64,000 nt of DNA from Budorcas taxicolor (GCF_023091745.1 NC_068926.1:63362001-63426000); one strand, 5' to 3'. Counted from the first letter of the stretch, positions 29,406 through 40,110 are shown. A program made the numbers and translations. Notes: generated by a model from the sequence alone, not told the origin.

Positions 29406-30441
29406 CTTTAGAGACACAAACGTGAGCAACAGGCTTAATAGAGTAGCTCATTCCTTTCTTCTACTCCAGCTGGGGCGTCACTCTTTCCTCTGAGGTCCTA
29501 GAACTTCCCGGGGCTCCCTGGAGCCAGAGCCCTCCACCCAGACATTGATCACAGCTGCAAATCCTCAAATGAGAGAGGGGAATCCCCCTTAATTTCTCAC
29601 TTCCCCATTTCCACCAGATCTTTCTGGCTCTAGCCTCCAAAGGGATAAGCCTTAAGTTCCAACTCTTATGGACACATTCAGACGCGGTCTGTTCACTCAT
29701 CCTCTCTCAGATTCCTCCAGAACTGAGAGGGACATGTGGGTTCCCCCTGGGGCTCCTGCAAAATAAAAGGAACTCTGCCCCCGAGCCCCAGAGATGAGGG
29801 AGATTTAATGCTGAGACCTCCTGTAATCCAACGGTTTGAGGAAGAACGGAAGGAGCAGGAATGAAGCATCCTTGGGGGATATATCCATTTAGCACTAAAA
29901 TATCTGATGGAGCCAGGGCTGGGGTTGGTGCATCTCAGGCCCAGCAAGCATCCTACACAAAGAGGCCCCGGAACATAACTGATGCCAAACGCATGAAGCT
30001 GAGCTTCTCCCAGGCAGTAGGGGTGTGGGAGAAAGTGCATAGGCTCTGGATGGAAGAGTCCGGATAGCCTCCCTCAGTTCCGCACCCACAGTCTGTGTGA
30101 CTCTCCGGAATTCAGCCACCTTCCCCAGTCTCTGCTTTCTCTTGTGAGAAATTAGGACAGGGATGACTTCTTTTCATTTATCATCCTGTCAAACTGAATA
30201 TGAAAGGTTGGATGGAGGAGAAAATTATTAACAGAAGTTGTCATTGACCCAATCGCAGTACTCTTGGAACCTTGTGGACATTTGCCAGGCTGGTGATGAG
30301 ATTTTTCCACTGAGCTTACTGAGGTCTATCTGCCATACCATGAACTGCACACATTTTAAGTGTATGGTTTGAGACATTTTAAATGCATTTGATCATATGA
30401 AACAGTAGCAGTGGAATCTTTTTCATTTAGAACTTGACACT
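29406..30441. other. Probable intron; no further exon identified
   Basis: Unique-looking sequence between candidate exons at 29352 and 31330. A MIR-like block lies at about 30060-30150. A minus-strand stretch near 29480-29505 weakly resembles the 25-nt exon but lacks a convincing donor. Confidence 0.35.
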
Positions 30442-30595
30442 AGGGATTTTCCTGGTGGTCCAGGGGCTAAGCCTCTGAGCTCCAAGTGTAGGGGTCTGGG
30501 GTTCAATCCCTAGTCAGGGAACTAGATCCCATGTGCTGCAACTAAGACCTGGTGCAGTCAAATAAATAAATAAATTTTTTTTTTTTTTAAAAAAA
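30442..30595 (+). repeat. CHR-type SINE
   Basis: 'gggattttcctggtggtcc' to the (AAAT)n and poly-T junction at 30560-30590, with 'ggttcaatccctagtcagg' inside. Confidence 0.85.
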
Positions 30596-30786
30596 CAAGT
30601 TGACACTGGCAGTTGTGTTGTTGGAAGCAACATCAACCTAGGGAAGTACACACACACAGACACACATACGGGGTCACCACCTAAAGGCAATCTAAATTCA
30701 AAAAATTTAAAAAATTGAACATCCAATGCAGCCAAAAATAAATCAAATTTAAAGGCAATGAAACTGCTAGTTGAAAAATAGCCATG

Positions 30787-31118
30787 GGGGCATCCCTGGT
30801 GACTCAGTGCTAAAGGATCCACCTGCCCACCCAGGAGACACGGGTTGGATCCCTGATCCAGGAAAATTCCACCTGCCTCAGAGCAACTAAGCGCTCGAGC
30901 CACAACTGCTGAGCCTGTGCTCTAGAGCCCGGGAGCCGAAACTTACTGAATCCCTGTGCCACCACTACTGAAGCCCGAGGGCCCTACAGCCCGTGGTCCA
31001 CAACAAGAGAAGCCCCCCACATGAGAAGCCTGCGCACAGCAACCGGAGAGTAGCCCCTGCTCGCTGCAACTAGAGAAAGCCCAGGTGCGGCAATGAAGAC
31101 CCAGTGAGCCGGAAATCA
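30787..31118 (+). repeat. CHR-type SINE, long form
   Basis: Complete body with 'gagcaactaagcgctcgagc', 'aagcccgagggccctacag', 'cacagcaaccggagagtag' and 'gcaactagagaaagccc'. It interrupts the left end of the duplicated unit described for 31150-32620. Confidence 0.88.
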
Positions 31119-31329
31119 ACAGGTACTTAGAAAAGAAAAACGGCCAGGGTTCTTTGCCGGGGAAGTCAGCTTCTCCCACCCCATCCTCAGCCCCGGTTCC
31201 CAGCAGGAATTCAGAATCGGGGAGGCTCTCCAGATGAAAGTCTGCCAACACAGCCCATCTTTTTCATTATCCGCATTCTCTGCCCCCTGGCCCCTCAAGG
31301 AAGCAAATGAGTAATTCCAGGGTACGTAC

Positions 31330-31354
31330 CATTTTCAGTTAGTCCTGAGGTCAC
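31330..31354 (-). CDS. Unidentified gene, 25-nt micro-exon, copy B
   Basis: Acceptor GTGGCAG|GTGACC and donor AAAATG|GTACGT delimit 25 nt reading VTSGLTEN plus one leftover G. Length and phase are identical to the micro-exon at 34315-34339. A tiny exon with intact splice sites in both copies argues for real coding use. Confidence 0.5.
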
Positions 31355-31655
31355 CTGCCACGACAGAAGAGAGAACACTGTGGGTATCAGACCATGCTGT
31401 GTACTGTCGATGTGGGTCTTTGATCCTATAGGGGACTTTAGAAAAATAGGTGGGGAAACTGTCCAGTCAAAGGTCCCAAAAGATAGTGTAGAAGACAACA
31501 CTGGTGAAAAAGGGACACGCTTTTCCAGCACCACGGATCTTTCAAGTCCATACTGGTCCGCCCACTGCAAAATTCTTACTTCACTGAGGAAACATTTCTG
31601 ATGAGGAAAGGTCCCTGCGTGATCTCTAAACCCATGCTGCCTGTGTGAATGGCCT

Positions 31656-31861
31656 AGGGCACCCTGGTGGCTCAGACGGTAAAGAATGTGCCACAGTGCA
31701 GGAGACCCGGATTCCATTCCCGAGTTGGGAAGATCCCCTGGAGAAGAGAATGGCCACCCACTCCAGTATTCTTGGCTGGAGAATTCCACAGACAGAGGAG
31801 CCTGGTGGGCTAAAGCCCACGGGGTCGCAAAAGAGTCAGACACAACTGACTGACTAACACC
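31656..31861 (+). repeat. Bov-tA SINE within duplicated copy B
   Basis: 'gggcaccctggtggctcag' head, 'ggagaagagaatggccaccc' body, ends 'gactgactaacac'. Absent from the other copy, so it is younger than the duplication. Confidence 0.9.
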
Positions 31862-32045
31862 TTCCCTTTCTTTTCTGGAATCACGGGTCATAGATGAGAG
31901 ACTCAATGCTCCTTGTTAAGGAAATTGTAAATCCCACCTCTAATGCACACGCTCGGATTTTCCTACGTGAATTCAAATGAATTCGAAACGAAAGAAAGAA
32001 ACCAAAAAAGCAGCACTCTTATCTCAGACAAAGATGGGTGAACTT

Positions 32046-32332
32046 GGACTTCCCTGGTGGTCCAGGGGTAAAGAATCCACCTGCTAATACAGGGGATGCG
32101 GGTTTGCTCCCTGATCTGGAAAGATCCCACATGCCCAGGAGCAACTAAGCCCGTGCGCCACAGCTACTGAACCTGTGCGTCCTAGAGCCTGTGTTCTGCA
32201 AGAGAAGCCACCGCCGTGGAAAGCCTGCACACCGCAGTGAAGAGGAGCCGCTGTTTGCCACAATGAGAGAGCCCGTGCGCAGCAACCAAAACCCGCTGCA
32301 GCCAGATGTTAAGTTTACTAATGAATTAAAAA
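32046..32332 (+). repeat. CHR-type SINE, long form, within copy B
   Basis: 'ggacttccctggtggtccag' through 'aaacccgctgcagccagatg'. It ends only 14 nt from the donor of the 71-nt exon at 32346 and is absent from copy A. Confidence 0.88.
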
Positions 32333-32345
32333 TGGTTGAGCTTAC

Positions 32346-32416
32346 CTTGGTGTTAGACGGGCTCTCTTCCTCTGCCCTGCACATGGGCAGCTCCTTCACC
32401 AGGCCCTCTGGGGGAG
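32346..32416 (-). CDS. Unidentified gene, 71-nt exon, copy B
   Basis: Acceptor GTCCTTCCAG|CTCCCC and donor CACCAAG|GTAAGC delimit exactly 71 nt. Joined to the G left by the 34315-34339 exon it reads A-PPEGLVKELPMCRAEEESP-SNTK without a stop. It shares length, phase and about half its residues with the exon at 35086-35156. Not recognised; low-complexity acidic character suggests a linker. Confidence 0.52.
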
Positions 32417-32764
32417 CTGGAAGGACACAGAGCGAGTGTCAGTCTTTGGTGACGCTGCTCAGGAATCACTCAGAGAGGTCTGCTTGATGTGGACCCCGGG
32501 CGAGAGTCTATGGCCGTGATCGGTTAACAAGCAAGCACTGAGAATTAGGGGCCACCCTCTTTGGTGGGCGAAGAAAGGCAAAGGAGAGGAATAGGAAAGA
32601 AATGAGAAGCAGGGTGTTCAGGCTAACAACAAAGCCAAATCCTGGGTTCTTATCTATCACTGTCCTGGGGGATGAAGCTCACATGAGTTACAGAGCTTGT
32701 GGTCATAATATTAAATACACTAAAATATCTCCCTGATTTTTTTTTTCTAAAAAACAAGTCTTAA

Positions 32765-33096
32765 CAATTAAAAAAATTTTTTTATTTATCTTTTGGCTGC
32801 AGTGGGTCTTTATTACTGCACAAGGGCTTTCTCTCTAGTTGTGGCGAGCAGGGGCTACTCTCTAATTTTGGTGTGAGGGCTTCTCGTTGCTGTGGCTTCT
32901 CTTGTTGCAGAGCGCAGACTGTAGGCACATGGGCTCAGCAGTTGCGGCTTGAGGGCTCTAGAGCTCAGGCTCAGTAGCTGTGGAGAACAGGCTTAGCTGC
33001 CCCATGGCGTGTGGGACCTTCCCAGATCAGGGATGGAACCTGTGTCCCCTGCATTGGCAGGTGGATTCTTTACCACTAAGTCACCAGGGAAGCTCT
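32765..33096 (-). repeat. CHR-type SINE, antisense, long form
   Basis: 'ttttggctgcagtgggtc', 'ctcgttgctgtggcttctc', 'gatcagggatggaacctg' and inverted head 'accagggaagctc'; complete. Confidence 0.88.
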
Positions 33097-33277
33097 CTCC
33101 CTGATTTTTATATGGTTGGGGCCAGAGGCTCAGGAGTGACTCTAGCACTGGTAGATATCAACCTGCATTGTCTACACGGAGTCTCAGACTCTGTGGACTG
33201 ACCAGGAGCATGTGGCTTCTGATGGGCATTCACACTCACGTCGGTGCCAAAGTTGGCTTTAAATGCACCTATAGCTT

Positions 33278-33500
33278 CCCTGGCTGCCCTGGTGGCTCAG
33301 ACGGTAAAGAATCTGCCCACAGTGTTGGAGACCAGGTTCATTCGATCCCTGGGTTGGGAAGATCCCTGGAGAAAGGAATGGCAAAACACTCCAGTATTCT
33401 TGCCGGAAGAATTCCGTGGACAGAGGAGCCTGGCAGGCTACAGTCCACGGGGTCGCTAAGAGTCAGACACGACTGAGTGACTCAGCTTTCACTTTCACAG
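33278..33500 (+). repeat. Bov-tA SINE
   Basis: 'cctggctgccctggtggctc' head, body with 'gaatggcaaaacactccag', end 'gactgagtgactcagctttc'. Confidence 0.9.
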
Positions 33501-33639
33501 CTGTCCTGGGTTCTGGGACCACTGAGGCCCCTTCTGATGATGGGCAGTGTCTGTGGCCTCTGTACCCCGATGCCCAGACTGTCTTGCCCTAAGACGAATG
33601 ACCCCAAGGTTGAGTGATAAGTGAAAGGCAGTAGTTTAG

Positions 33640-33835
33640 CTTCTTGGCCACACGCTTGGATTCACATGTTGGCTCTTCCACATAGGAGCTCCTGAGCATG
33701 GGTCAATCATCTCTGCGCCTGTTTCTCTCTCTGAGAAGTGGGGACAGAGGGTCATTGCCCAGGCACAGTGGGGAGGGTTGAACGAGATAATGTACATAAA
33801 GTATTCGGTGCCGATGGCACTTTTTGGGAAATGTG
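33640..33835 (+). repeat. MIR-like SINE
   Basis: 'ttggctcttccacatagg', 'gggtcaatcatctctgcgcc', 'gttgaacgagataatgta' follow the MIR order through the core to the 3' part. Confidence 0.5.
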
Positions 33836-33887
33836 ATGCTGGCAATTGTTATGTGTAAGTGGGACGTATCTACGGGGGAAACGTATT

Positions 33888-34006
33888 TTTTAAAAATTTA
33901 TTTATTTGGCTGCTCTGGGTCTTAGTTGTGGCATGCCAGGGGTGAAACCTGGGTTCACTGCATTGGGAGCACGGAGTCTTAGTCGCTGGATTACCAGGGA
34001 AGTCCT
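33888..34006 (-). repeat. CHR-type SINE, antisense
   Basis: 'atttggctgctctgggtc', 'gttcactgcattgggagc' and 'accagggaagtcct'; short inverted copy abutting duplicated copy A. Confidence 0.83.
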
Positions 34007-34314
34007 GGGAAACACGTATTTTTAACTGTACACATTGCCCACACATTCACAATCACTTCACACAGATCCTCCCCACATACACACTTCTAAAGCCCCATGT
34101 ATGCAGACCCACACCCCCTCAAAGGAACACAGCTATTCCCAGGGGGGGCAGAGCTAGGCCATAGTTCTTTACTTGGGGATTCGGTCCTTACCCCAGGGCT
34201 TCAGTCCTCATCCCCAGCAGGAAATTGGAAACAGGGTAACTTTCCAGACCTAAGACCAGCAAGAAAGCCCCACCTCCCTTTTCCTCATTGAGTGAGTAAT
34301 TTTAAAACACATAC

Positions 34315-34339
34315 CCTTTTCACTGGTTCTTGAGACCAC
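34315..34339 (-). CDS. Unidentified gene, 25-nt micro-exon, copy A
   Basis: Acceptor TATCTGCAG|GTGGTC and donor GAAAAGG|GTATGT. It reads VVSRTSEK plus a leftover G, in the phase set by the 71-nt exon upstream, which ends on a complete codon. Confidence 0.5.
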
Positions 34340-34689
34340 CTGCAGATACAAATAGAAAAGAAGATACTATGAGGGTAAGATCAGGCTTTTTTTTTTTTTT
34401 TTTAGGAGTTTGAATTTCCTTTCCTCACCTGCACCTGCACACGTCTTTTGTTCTCTTGGTGAATCTAGAAAACCAAATGGGAAATAGCAGTTGACTCAAG
34501 GGCACCCAAGAACAAAAGGGGCCAAACCTACTCACGCCAAAAGGTACTGACTGGCTTTTCCTAGAGAACGTGTCCCTAAAGTCCATTTTGTTTGGCAATC
34601 ACAGAATCCTTATCCAAGGAGGAGAAATGCCTGCTGGTGGAAATGCTTGCTACAGTAGGGCAGGTGCTGCCATTTTTGGATGCCCTCTT

Positions 34690-34903
34690 TGTGTTTGATT
34701 TTACTGATATGTGCTTGACTGCATCAGGCCTTAGTTGCAACACTCAGGGTCTTTTGTCCCAGGGCACTGGACTCTCCATTTGTGGCACACAGGCTTAGTT
34801 GCTCTGCGGCTTGTAGGATCTTAGTTCCCCAGTCAGGGACTGAATCTGCAGCCCCTGCATTGAAAGGCAGATTCTTAACCACTGGACCACCAGGGAAGTC
34901 CCT
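34690..34903 (-). repeat. CHR-type SINE, antisense, intermediate length
   Basis: 'gcatcaggccttagttgcaa', 'agtcagggactgaatctgc' and 'accagggaagtccc'; private to duplicated copy A. Confidence 0.85.
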
Positions 34904-35085
34904 TGAATACCCCTTTGTATCACGTGTCAGTGGTTAGAGATCCGTGAGGGGCACTCTCCCCATCACAGAAACTGTGTAAACCATCGATAATCTTCACTAT
35001 CAGATTTTCACGGGTGAATTCAACTGAACATGAAATAAACCAACAAAGCAACATATCCATCTCAGACAAAGACAAGCGGCCTTAC

Positions 35086-35156
35086 CTCGGCGTTAGATAG
35101 GGTTTCTTCCTCTGCTCTGTCATGAGGGAGCTCCTCCAAAAGGTCCTCAGGGGAGT
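35086..35156 (-). CDS. Unidentified gene, 71-nt exon, copy A (most upstream exon found)
   Basis: A pyrimidine-rich acceptor ending CACCTGCCAG and a strong donor (GCCGAG|GTAAGG) enclose 71 nt. With one base supplied by an unseen upstream exon it reads SPEDLLEELPHDRAEEETL-SNAE. The chain of this exon, 34315, 32346, 31330 and 29352 totals 246 nt with no stop and matching phases at all four joins. The upstream exons and promoter, to the right, were not found. I do not recognise the family; acidic Ser/Glu linkers of this kind occur in many nuclear and cytoplasmic-tail proteins. Confidence 0.52.
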
Positions 35157-35559
35157 CTGGCAGGTGGGGGTGGGGGGACACAGAGTGACTGTCAGTCATT
35201 GGTGGTGTTGCTCAGGAATTGCTCGGTGAGGTTTTCTTGCCTTGGGCAAGGAGATAGGCTGCGTGGATGTGGTGGGTAAAACAAGCATGACTCAACTGCT
35301 GCTGGGCCATCTGCTTTGGTGGACAAGGGAAGGCAAAGGAGAGGAGCAGAAAAGAAGTGAGACAGAGCCCTTGGCTTTTCAGCTGAAGGCAACCTATATC
35401 ATTGTGAAATATTCAGTCTACAAATGGTACTAAACTCCATGTTATGATTCAATGAGAGTCCCATCACTCACCCTGCCCATTTTGAAGTCCAGCTAAATTG
35501 CTAGTTTTTTTTAAATTTATGTGGACTGTTTTTAAAGTCTGTTTGAAGCCTATTGAGTT
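35157..35559. other. No gene recognised
   Basis: Right flank of the duplicated unit and adjoining unique sequence. It would be intronic to the unidentified gene if that gene extends rightward. Confidence 0.35.
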
Positions 35560-35703
35560 TGTTACAATATTGCTTTTGTTTTACATTTTGGTTTTATTGG
35601 GCTGTGAGGCATGTGGGATCTTCGCTCCTAGAGCAGGGATGGAACTCACACCTACTGCACTGGAAGGCGTAGTCTCAACCTCTGGACTCCCAGGCAAGTG
35701 CCC
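35560..35703 (-). repeat. CHR-type SINE, antisense
   Basis: 'gggctgtgaggcatgtggg', 'gagcagggatggaactcac' and 'ctcccaggcaagtgccc'; diverged short copy. Confidence 0.75.
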
Positions 35704-35947
35704 GCTGCTCTATTTTTAACATCTGCCAAAACCACGCCCGGCCTCCATGAATTCATATAGGCTGCTACCACATTGATCATCTGTTGTTTAGAATTTTGTA
35801 GGTGATTACAAGCACACTTTTATTGCCGGACTGGATTGAATTCCAGACAAAATAATCTATTTTATTCATTCGACTAACATTTCATCATAAATATAATCAA
35901 TTATAGAAGTTTTGAAAATACAGATATCCTGCTGTTTAACCACGACT

Positions 35948-36095
35948 GGACTTCCCTGGTGGTCCAGTGGATAAGACTCTGTGCTCTCAATGCAGGGGGT
36001 CCAGGTTCGATCCCTGGTCAGGGAACTAGATCCCACATGCTGCAACTAAGAGCTGGCACAGCCAAATGAAAAATAAAACAACCCTTCCCCCCAAA
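35948..36095 (+). repeat. CHR-type SINE
   Basis: 'ggacttccctggtggtccag', 'caatgcagggggtccagg', 'cacatgctgcaactaagag'; good match with an A/T-rich tail. Confidence 0.87.
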
Positions 36096-36792
36096 AACCT
36101 GTCCTAAATACTAACATCCATTAATTAAAAAAAAAAAAAAAAACCTGATTGCACAGTTTCACGGAGAGACCTACTTCTGCTAATATTCAGCCATCAGCTA
36201 ACACTCAAACATTAATATCCAGACATGGTTGACTATTACATGTAAACAAACCTGAGTTGTAAACACACCTTTACTTTTCTGGTCATGGCACAAATAACTT
36301 AGCAAATTTAAATTTTCATACATGGAAAAAAAGGAAAATAGCTTAATATTTTTATAGTTTTCTCTTACACACAGTATACTAAATAAACTTCTATCATTAT
36401 TCTCCAGTCTATTTAAAGACTGAATTTCTAAAGTACCTTCAATTGACTGGTTTGTGGGGTGCACCCTGGGGTGTGGCAGGATGCCCACTTTTCTGACCCA
36501 CTGCTGGGGGTGAGGTGCATATCTTCTTAACTGAGGATCAAGTTTCCTTTTTGTCTCCATCAGGCCAGATCCTAGGAAATGCATTTATAACAAAGACAGC
36601 TGTTGGCATCTTGATGGCAGAAGAGCACAGGGAAGTCAGTGATAGATTATTCACAGTTTAAACCTTTGATCCCCTTATCTGACCAGCTGCCTAGCAGAGC
36701 CTCCTGAATCAAAGTTGGGCTTTAAGAAGATCTTGCAGTTTGGGGTGCACTTAAAACACTCAAGGGAGAGATTTTGTGGATAAAATACCTTT
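36096..36792. other. No gene recognised
   Basis: Contains an A18 run near 36126-36143 and a 128-codon minus-strand frame with no splice sites, domain or compositional sign of coding. Left uncalled. Confidence 0.4.
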
Positions 36793-36910
36793 AATTTTTT
36801 CTCTTGGCCTCACCATGTGGCATGTGGGATCTTAGTCCCCTGACCAGAGATCGAACCCACGCCCCTGCATTGAAAGCACAGTCTTAATGACTGGACCACC
36901 ATGAAGTCCA
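36793..36910 (-). repeat. CHR-type SINE, antisense
   Basis: 'ggcctcaccatgtggcatg', 'accagagatcgaacccacg', 'gaccaccatgaagtcc'. Confidence 0.83.
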
Positions 36911-37373
36911 CCAGATACCTTTATTTAGATGAGGCAGCATAGGAAGGCAGCACAATATAAACCGAGAACATGGGCACTGGTTCAAATCCCTCTAGAAGCA
37001 GCATGAACCCAGGAAGATGATGGACTGACTTCTCCCCACAGTTCTCTGCACTGTTCTTAAATAGTACCTATAGTATCATGGTATGAGGCTTAAAACAGTT
37101 AAATACAAGGAAAAATTAAGAAAGAGTACTTCAGAAGTCCTCTTTAAGCGCTTGCTCAATAAATGTGCAGAAGAAAAAGCTAGAAACTGGGTAGGCTTGC
37201 CTCCAGAGAGAGGACTTGGATGGCTATAGGACAGGTAAGGGTGGGTGTTTACTTTTCATCCTGTGCATGGGAGGGGTGCTCTTGAGGCTCGTGGAGAATG
37301 TATCTCAATGTTTCCCATGAGTCCCTGTGTCAGCCCTGTGGAGGGGACAGTGCAGCGGCTGTAGCCCATGTCG
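36911..37373. other. No gene recognised
   Basis: Unique-looking sequence without a supported exon or repeat. Confidence 0.35.
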
Positions 37374-37481
37374 TGTTGTTGTTATTTAGTCGTTGTGTCC
37401 GACTCTTTGTGACCCCGCGGGCTGTAGCCCGCCAGTTCTGTCTATGGGATTTCCCAGGCAAGAGTACTGGTGTGGGTTGCT
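37374..37481 (-). repeat. Bov-tA/BovA fragment, antisense
   Basis: 'gttatttagtcgttgtgtcc' to 'gagtactggtgtgggttgc': an inverted BovA half, truncated before the tRNA head. Confidence 0.83.
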
Positions 37482-38204
37482 AGTTCACAGCATTGAAATT
37501 TAGAGATTTTAAGTGCCTCGTCCAGAGTCACACGATGTATGATGGAACTGAGACAGGAACGTAGTTGGTTCCTTGAGGACAGAGATCCCTGAATTCCTAA
37601 GACTTCCCGATGATGCCTTATTCACGAACCAAGGGCTCCTCTCCCCCTTTTTCAAAATATCCTGCCCCAGGGTTTCTGCAAGGAGAGAGTTGATACCCCT
37701 GCAAGGAGGTCTTGAGCCAAAATAATGGCTCAAATCCTGACCCAGCCCCCCACCTCTAGGACTTAATCCCTGACCCCAAACATGACAGATTTCTCTGAAG
37801 GAAGCCCCTCTGAAGGACCAGGGGAAGTACAACCATGTGTTCATCCTCCCCCAGCGTCTTCACACTGTCAGCTGTCTCACGCTGAGCTTTCCCGATGACC
37901 AGGTGACCACCCCCACGTGACCAGCGGTCTGTTTGACCCCTAAGCTGGCTCAGAACTTAGGACATTCCAAACCAACTGTCACATGATGGCTCTGCCAAGA
38001 TTTAACTCCCCTTCAATGGACCAGCCTTGGATGAGCAAGGAGTTCATACAAATTTAACTGGGAAAGTAGCCATCTAGGCTGGTACCCTGGGAATTTAACG
38101 AATTAAGTCTGTGACCCTCAGTGTCTTACTGACTTAAAAAAATATTAAGTATATTAAGATATTAAGTATACGGCTTGATGACTTCTTGTATATATAAATG
38201 TGTC
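37482..38204. other. No gene recognised
   Basis: Holds a possible MIR remnant at about 37510-37570 and otherwise unrecognised sequence. A 111-codon minus-strand frame here shows no exon structure. Confidence 0.38.
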
Positions 38205-38410
38205 TATGAAAAGTGAAAGTGAACGTCTCTCAGTTGTGTCTGACTTTTTGTGATCCCATGGGCTATATCGTCCATGGAATTCCCTAGGCTAGAATACTGG
38301 AGTGGTAGCCTTTCCCTTCTCTAGGGAATCTTCCCAACCTAGGGGTTGAACCTAGGTCTCCCAAATTGCAGGAAGATTCTTTACCAGTTGAGCCACAAAG
38401 GAAGCCCAAG
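38205..38410 (-). repeat. Bov-tA SINE, antisense
   Basis: Inverted copy from 'agtgaacgtctctcagttg' to 'gagccacaaaggaagccc'. Confidence 0.9.
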
Positions 38411-38527
38411 AATACTGGAGTGGGTAGCCTATCCCTTCTCCAGGGGATCTTCCTGACCCAGCAATTGAACCAGGGTCTCCTGCATTGCAGGCAGATTTTT
38501 TACCAACTGAGCTATCATGGAGGCCCC
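38411..38527 (-). repeat. Bov-tA SINE fragment, antisense, tandem
   Basis: Begins mid-element ('gaatactggagtgggtagcc') right after the previous copy's head and ends 'gctatcatggaggcccc'. The pair could reflect insertion at a homologous point or unequal exchange. Confidence 0.88.
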
Positions 38528-39628
38528 AACGTGTGTATGGCCAACATCCAAATCAATATACAGAACGTCTGAAAGACGTAGACAGGATGGTTTTCACCAT
38601 TTTCCAGTCAGTAACCCCCCCAGTAGGAACCCACCATTCTGACTATGATCACCATATTTTAGATTTCTCTGCTTTTGACGTCAAATAACTGTAAACACAA
38701 GTCTGCACTCCTTTGTGTTTGGCTGAATATTATGTCTGAATAGTCTTTGAATTCATTGAGGTTGTTATGAGAAGCAAGAGTTCATTTTGAATTGCTGGCT
38801 CAGTATCTAACATGCTACGAATAAGCAAACCAAGTTTACCTCCTCTGTGTCTTACGTACTATAACCCATGTCATTTGCCATGGTGGTTACTCAGAATGAT
38901 TCTGCAATGAATGATTTTGTACAGGCCTCCAGGTGGAACATAAGCATGTCTGCTTCATGTATCTAAGGGAGAGAAGTTAGTCCAAAGATAAATAAATAAA
39001 AACATATTGTATGAGTCCACTTACATGAAATGACCAGATTAGGCAAGTCTGTAGACATGGAACATAGTGTGTTTCATGGTGTACTGGAGGTAGGGGGAGA
39101 GGAGAAGGTTTGTTTCCTGTTGATTGAAAGTGTTTAGTGACAGGTTCCAAATGGTTTACTGGTTGTAGGAGTTAGTTCCTGAGTCTTAACACAAACTTTT
39201 AAAGATCACTTATACAAAAAAGAAGGTTCTTTTATACAGACCACCCCCACCCCACCAGGGTGACATTGTTCTGTGAAGTAGAACTGTGACTAGCGTCATC
39301 AAACAAACAAAAAAAAGAGGTGATTTTCAAAGTGCTTGAAGTAGATGTACTCAAACTGATGGAGAGTAAAATTAGTGAAGTTGATAGTTTTAAAATTAGA
39401 ATGTCGATGAAGCTAAATTTCACCCTGTCCCAGGACACAGGAGCATAAACATGTTTCTGTTTGTGAAAAATGCACACTTGATTAACAACAAAAAGGGACA
39501 GATGGTACAGAAGACAGCTGCTTCCTTGCAGTAAATGTAGGTGAAAATATACATTTGCAGCTGTACTTTAGATATAATATATAACTTTCTTGGAGGCCAG
39601 TCTCTTATCATTATTTGGCACTCACTCC
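38528..39628. other. No gene; one old L1 remnant
   Basis: About 1.1 kb of AT-rich sequence. The part at 38985-39170 resembles the 3' region of an old L1 ('tgagtccacttacatgaaatg', 'ggcaagtctgtagacatgg'); the rest is unassigned. Confidence 0.45.
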
Positions 39629-39753
39629 ACTTTTTTTTTTTTTAACATCATTGAGTGGCCTGTGGGATCTTAGTTCCCTGGCCAGGGATTGCACCTGGGC
39701 CCCCTACATTGGGAGCACAGAGTTTTAACCATTGGATCACCAGGAAAGCCCCT
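39629..39753 (-). repeat. CHR-type SINE, antisense
   Basis: 'gtggcctgtgggatcttag', 'gccagggattgcacctggg', 'accaggaaagcccc', preceded by T13. Confidence 0.84.
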
Positions 39754-40110
39754 TGACATTCAACTGCTGCTGGGGTTTTTTGAAAATGTAATCCCAACTG
39801 CCCAAGTAAGAAAAAAAATGGTCTAAAAGAACATGAAGGTCATGAGTGGATTTCCTGTTTCAGGTCAACATGTGCTGAAATGAATTAAGGACAGGAGAGG
39901 GTGGAGGTGAGAGTAAAGCTGGCTGGGTCCCACTTCAGCTGAAAGGACAGGTCAACAACTGAAACAGACATATCCTGTGCTAAAAATAGTTGGATAAGAT
40001 ATTTCTTATTCAACTCAGGTTTTTGAAGGTCTACCACATAAGGATCCTTTGGGGTGAAAATCACAGCCACCTGACTCGACAAATAAACGAAAGAAAAAAA
40101 TTAAAGAAAG

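Larger units (their letters stand above)
31150..32620. repeat. Segmental duplication, copy B (paired with 34140-35380)
   Basis: After removing SINEs at 31656-31861 and 32046-32332, this block aligns in order with 34140-35380: the 25-nt exon region, 'aatgagtaatt' flank, 'atctcagacaaagat' intron stretch, the 71-nt exon and the following 'ggcaaaggagaggaa' segment. Exons and introns were both duplicated. Confidence 0.75.
34140..35380. repeat. Segmental duplication, copy A (paired with 31150-32620)
   Basis: Contains the 25- and 71-nt exons with homologous intron flanks. Shared non-coding words include 'atctcagacaaaga' before the 71-nt exon and 'ggcaaaggagagga' after it. It holds one private CHR SINE at 34690-34903. 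Confidence 0.75.

Noticed and set aside
29461..29700. Minus-strand frame ending SSRTSEERVTPQLE as a third copy of the 25-nt exon
   Set aside because: The resemblance to VVSRTSEK is short and the supposed donor (GTGACG) is weak; intron flanks do not match the other two copies.
36198..36584. 128-codon minus-strand frame
   Set aside because: AT-rich, no splice sites, no family resemblance; could be chance in intron or intergenic DNA.
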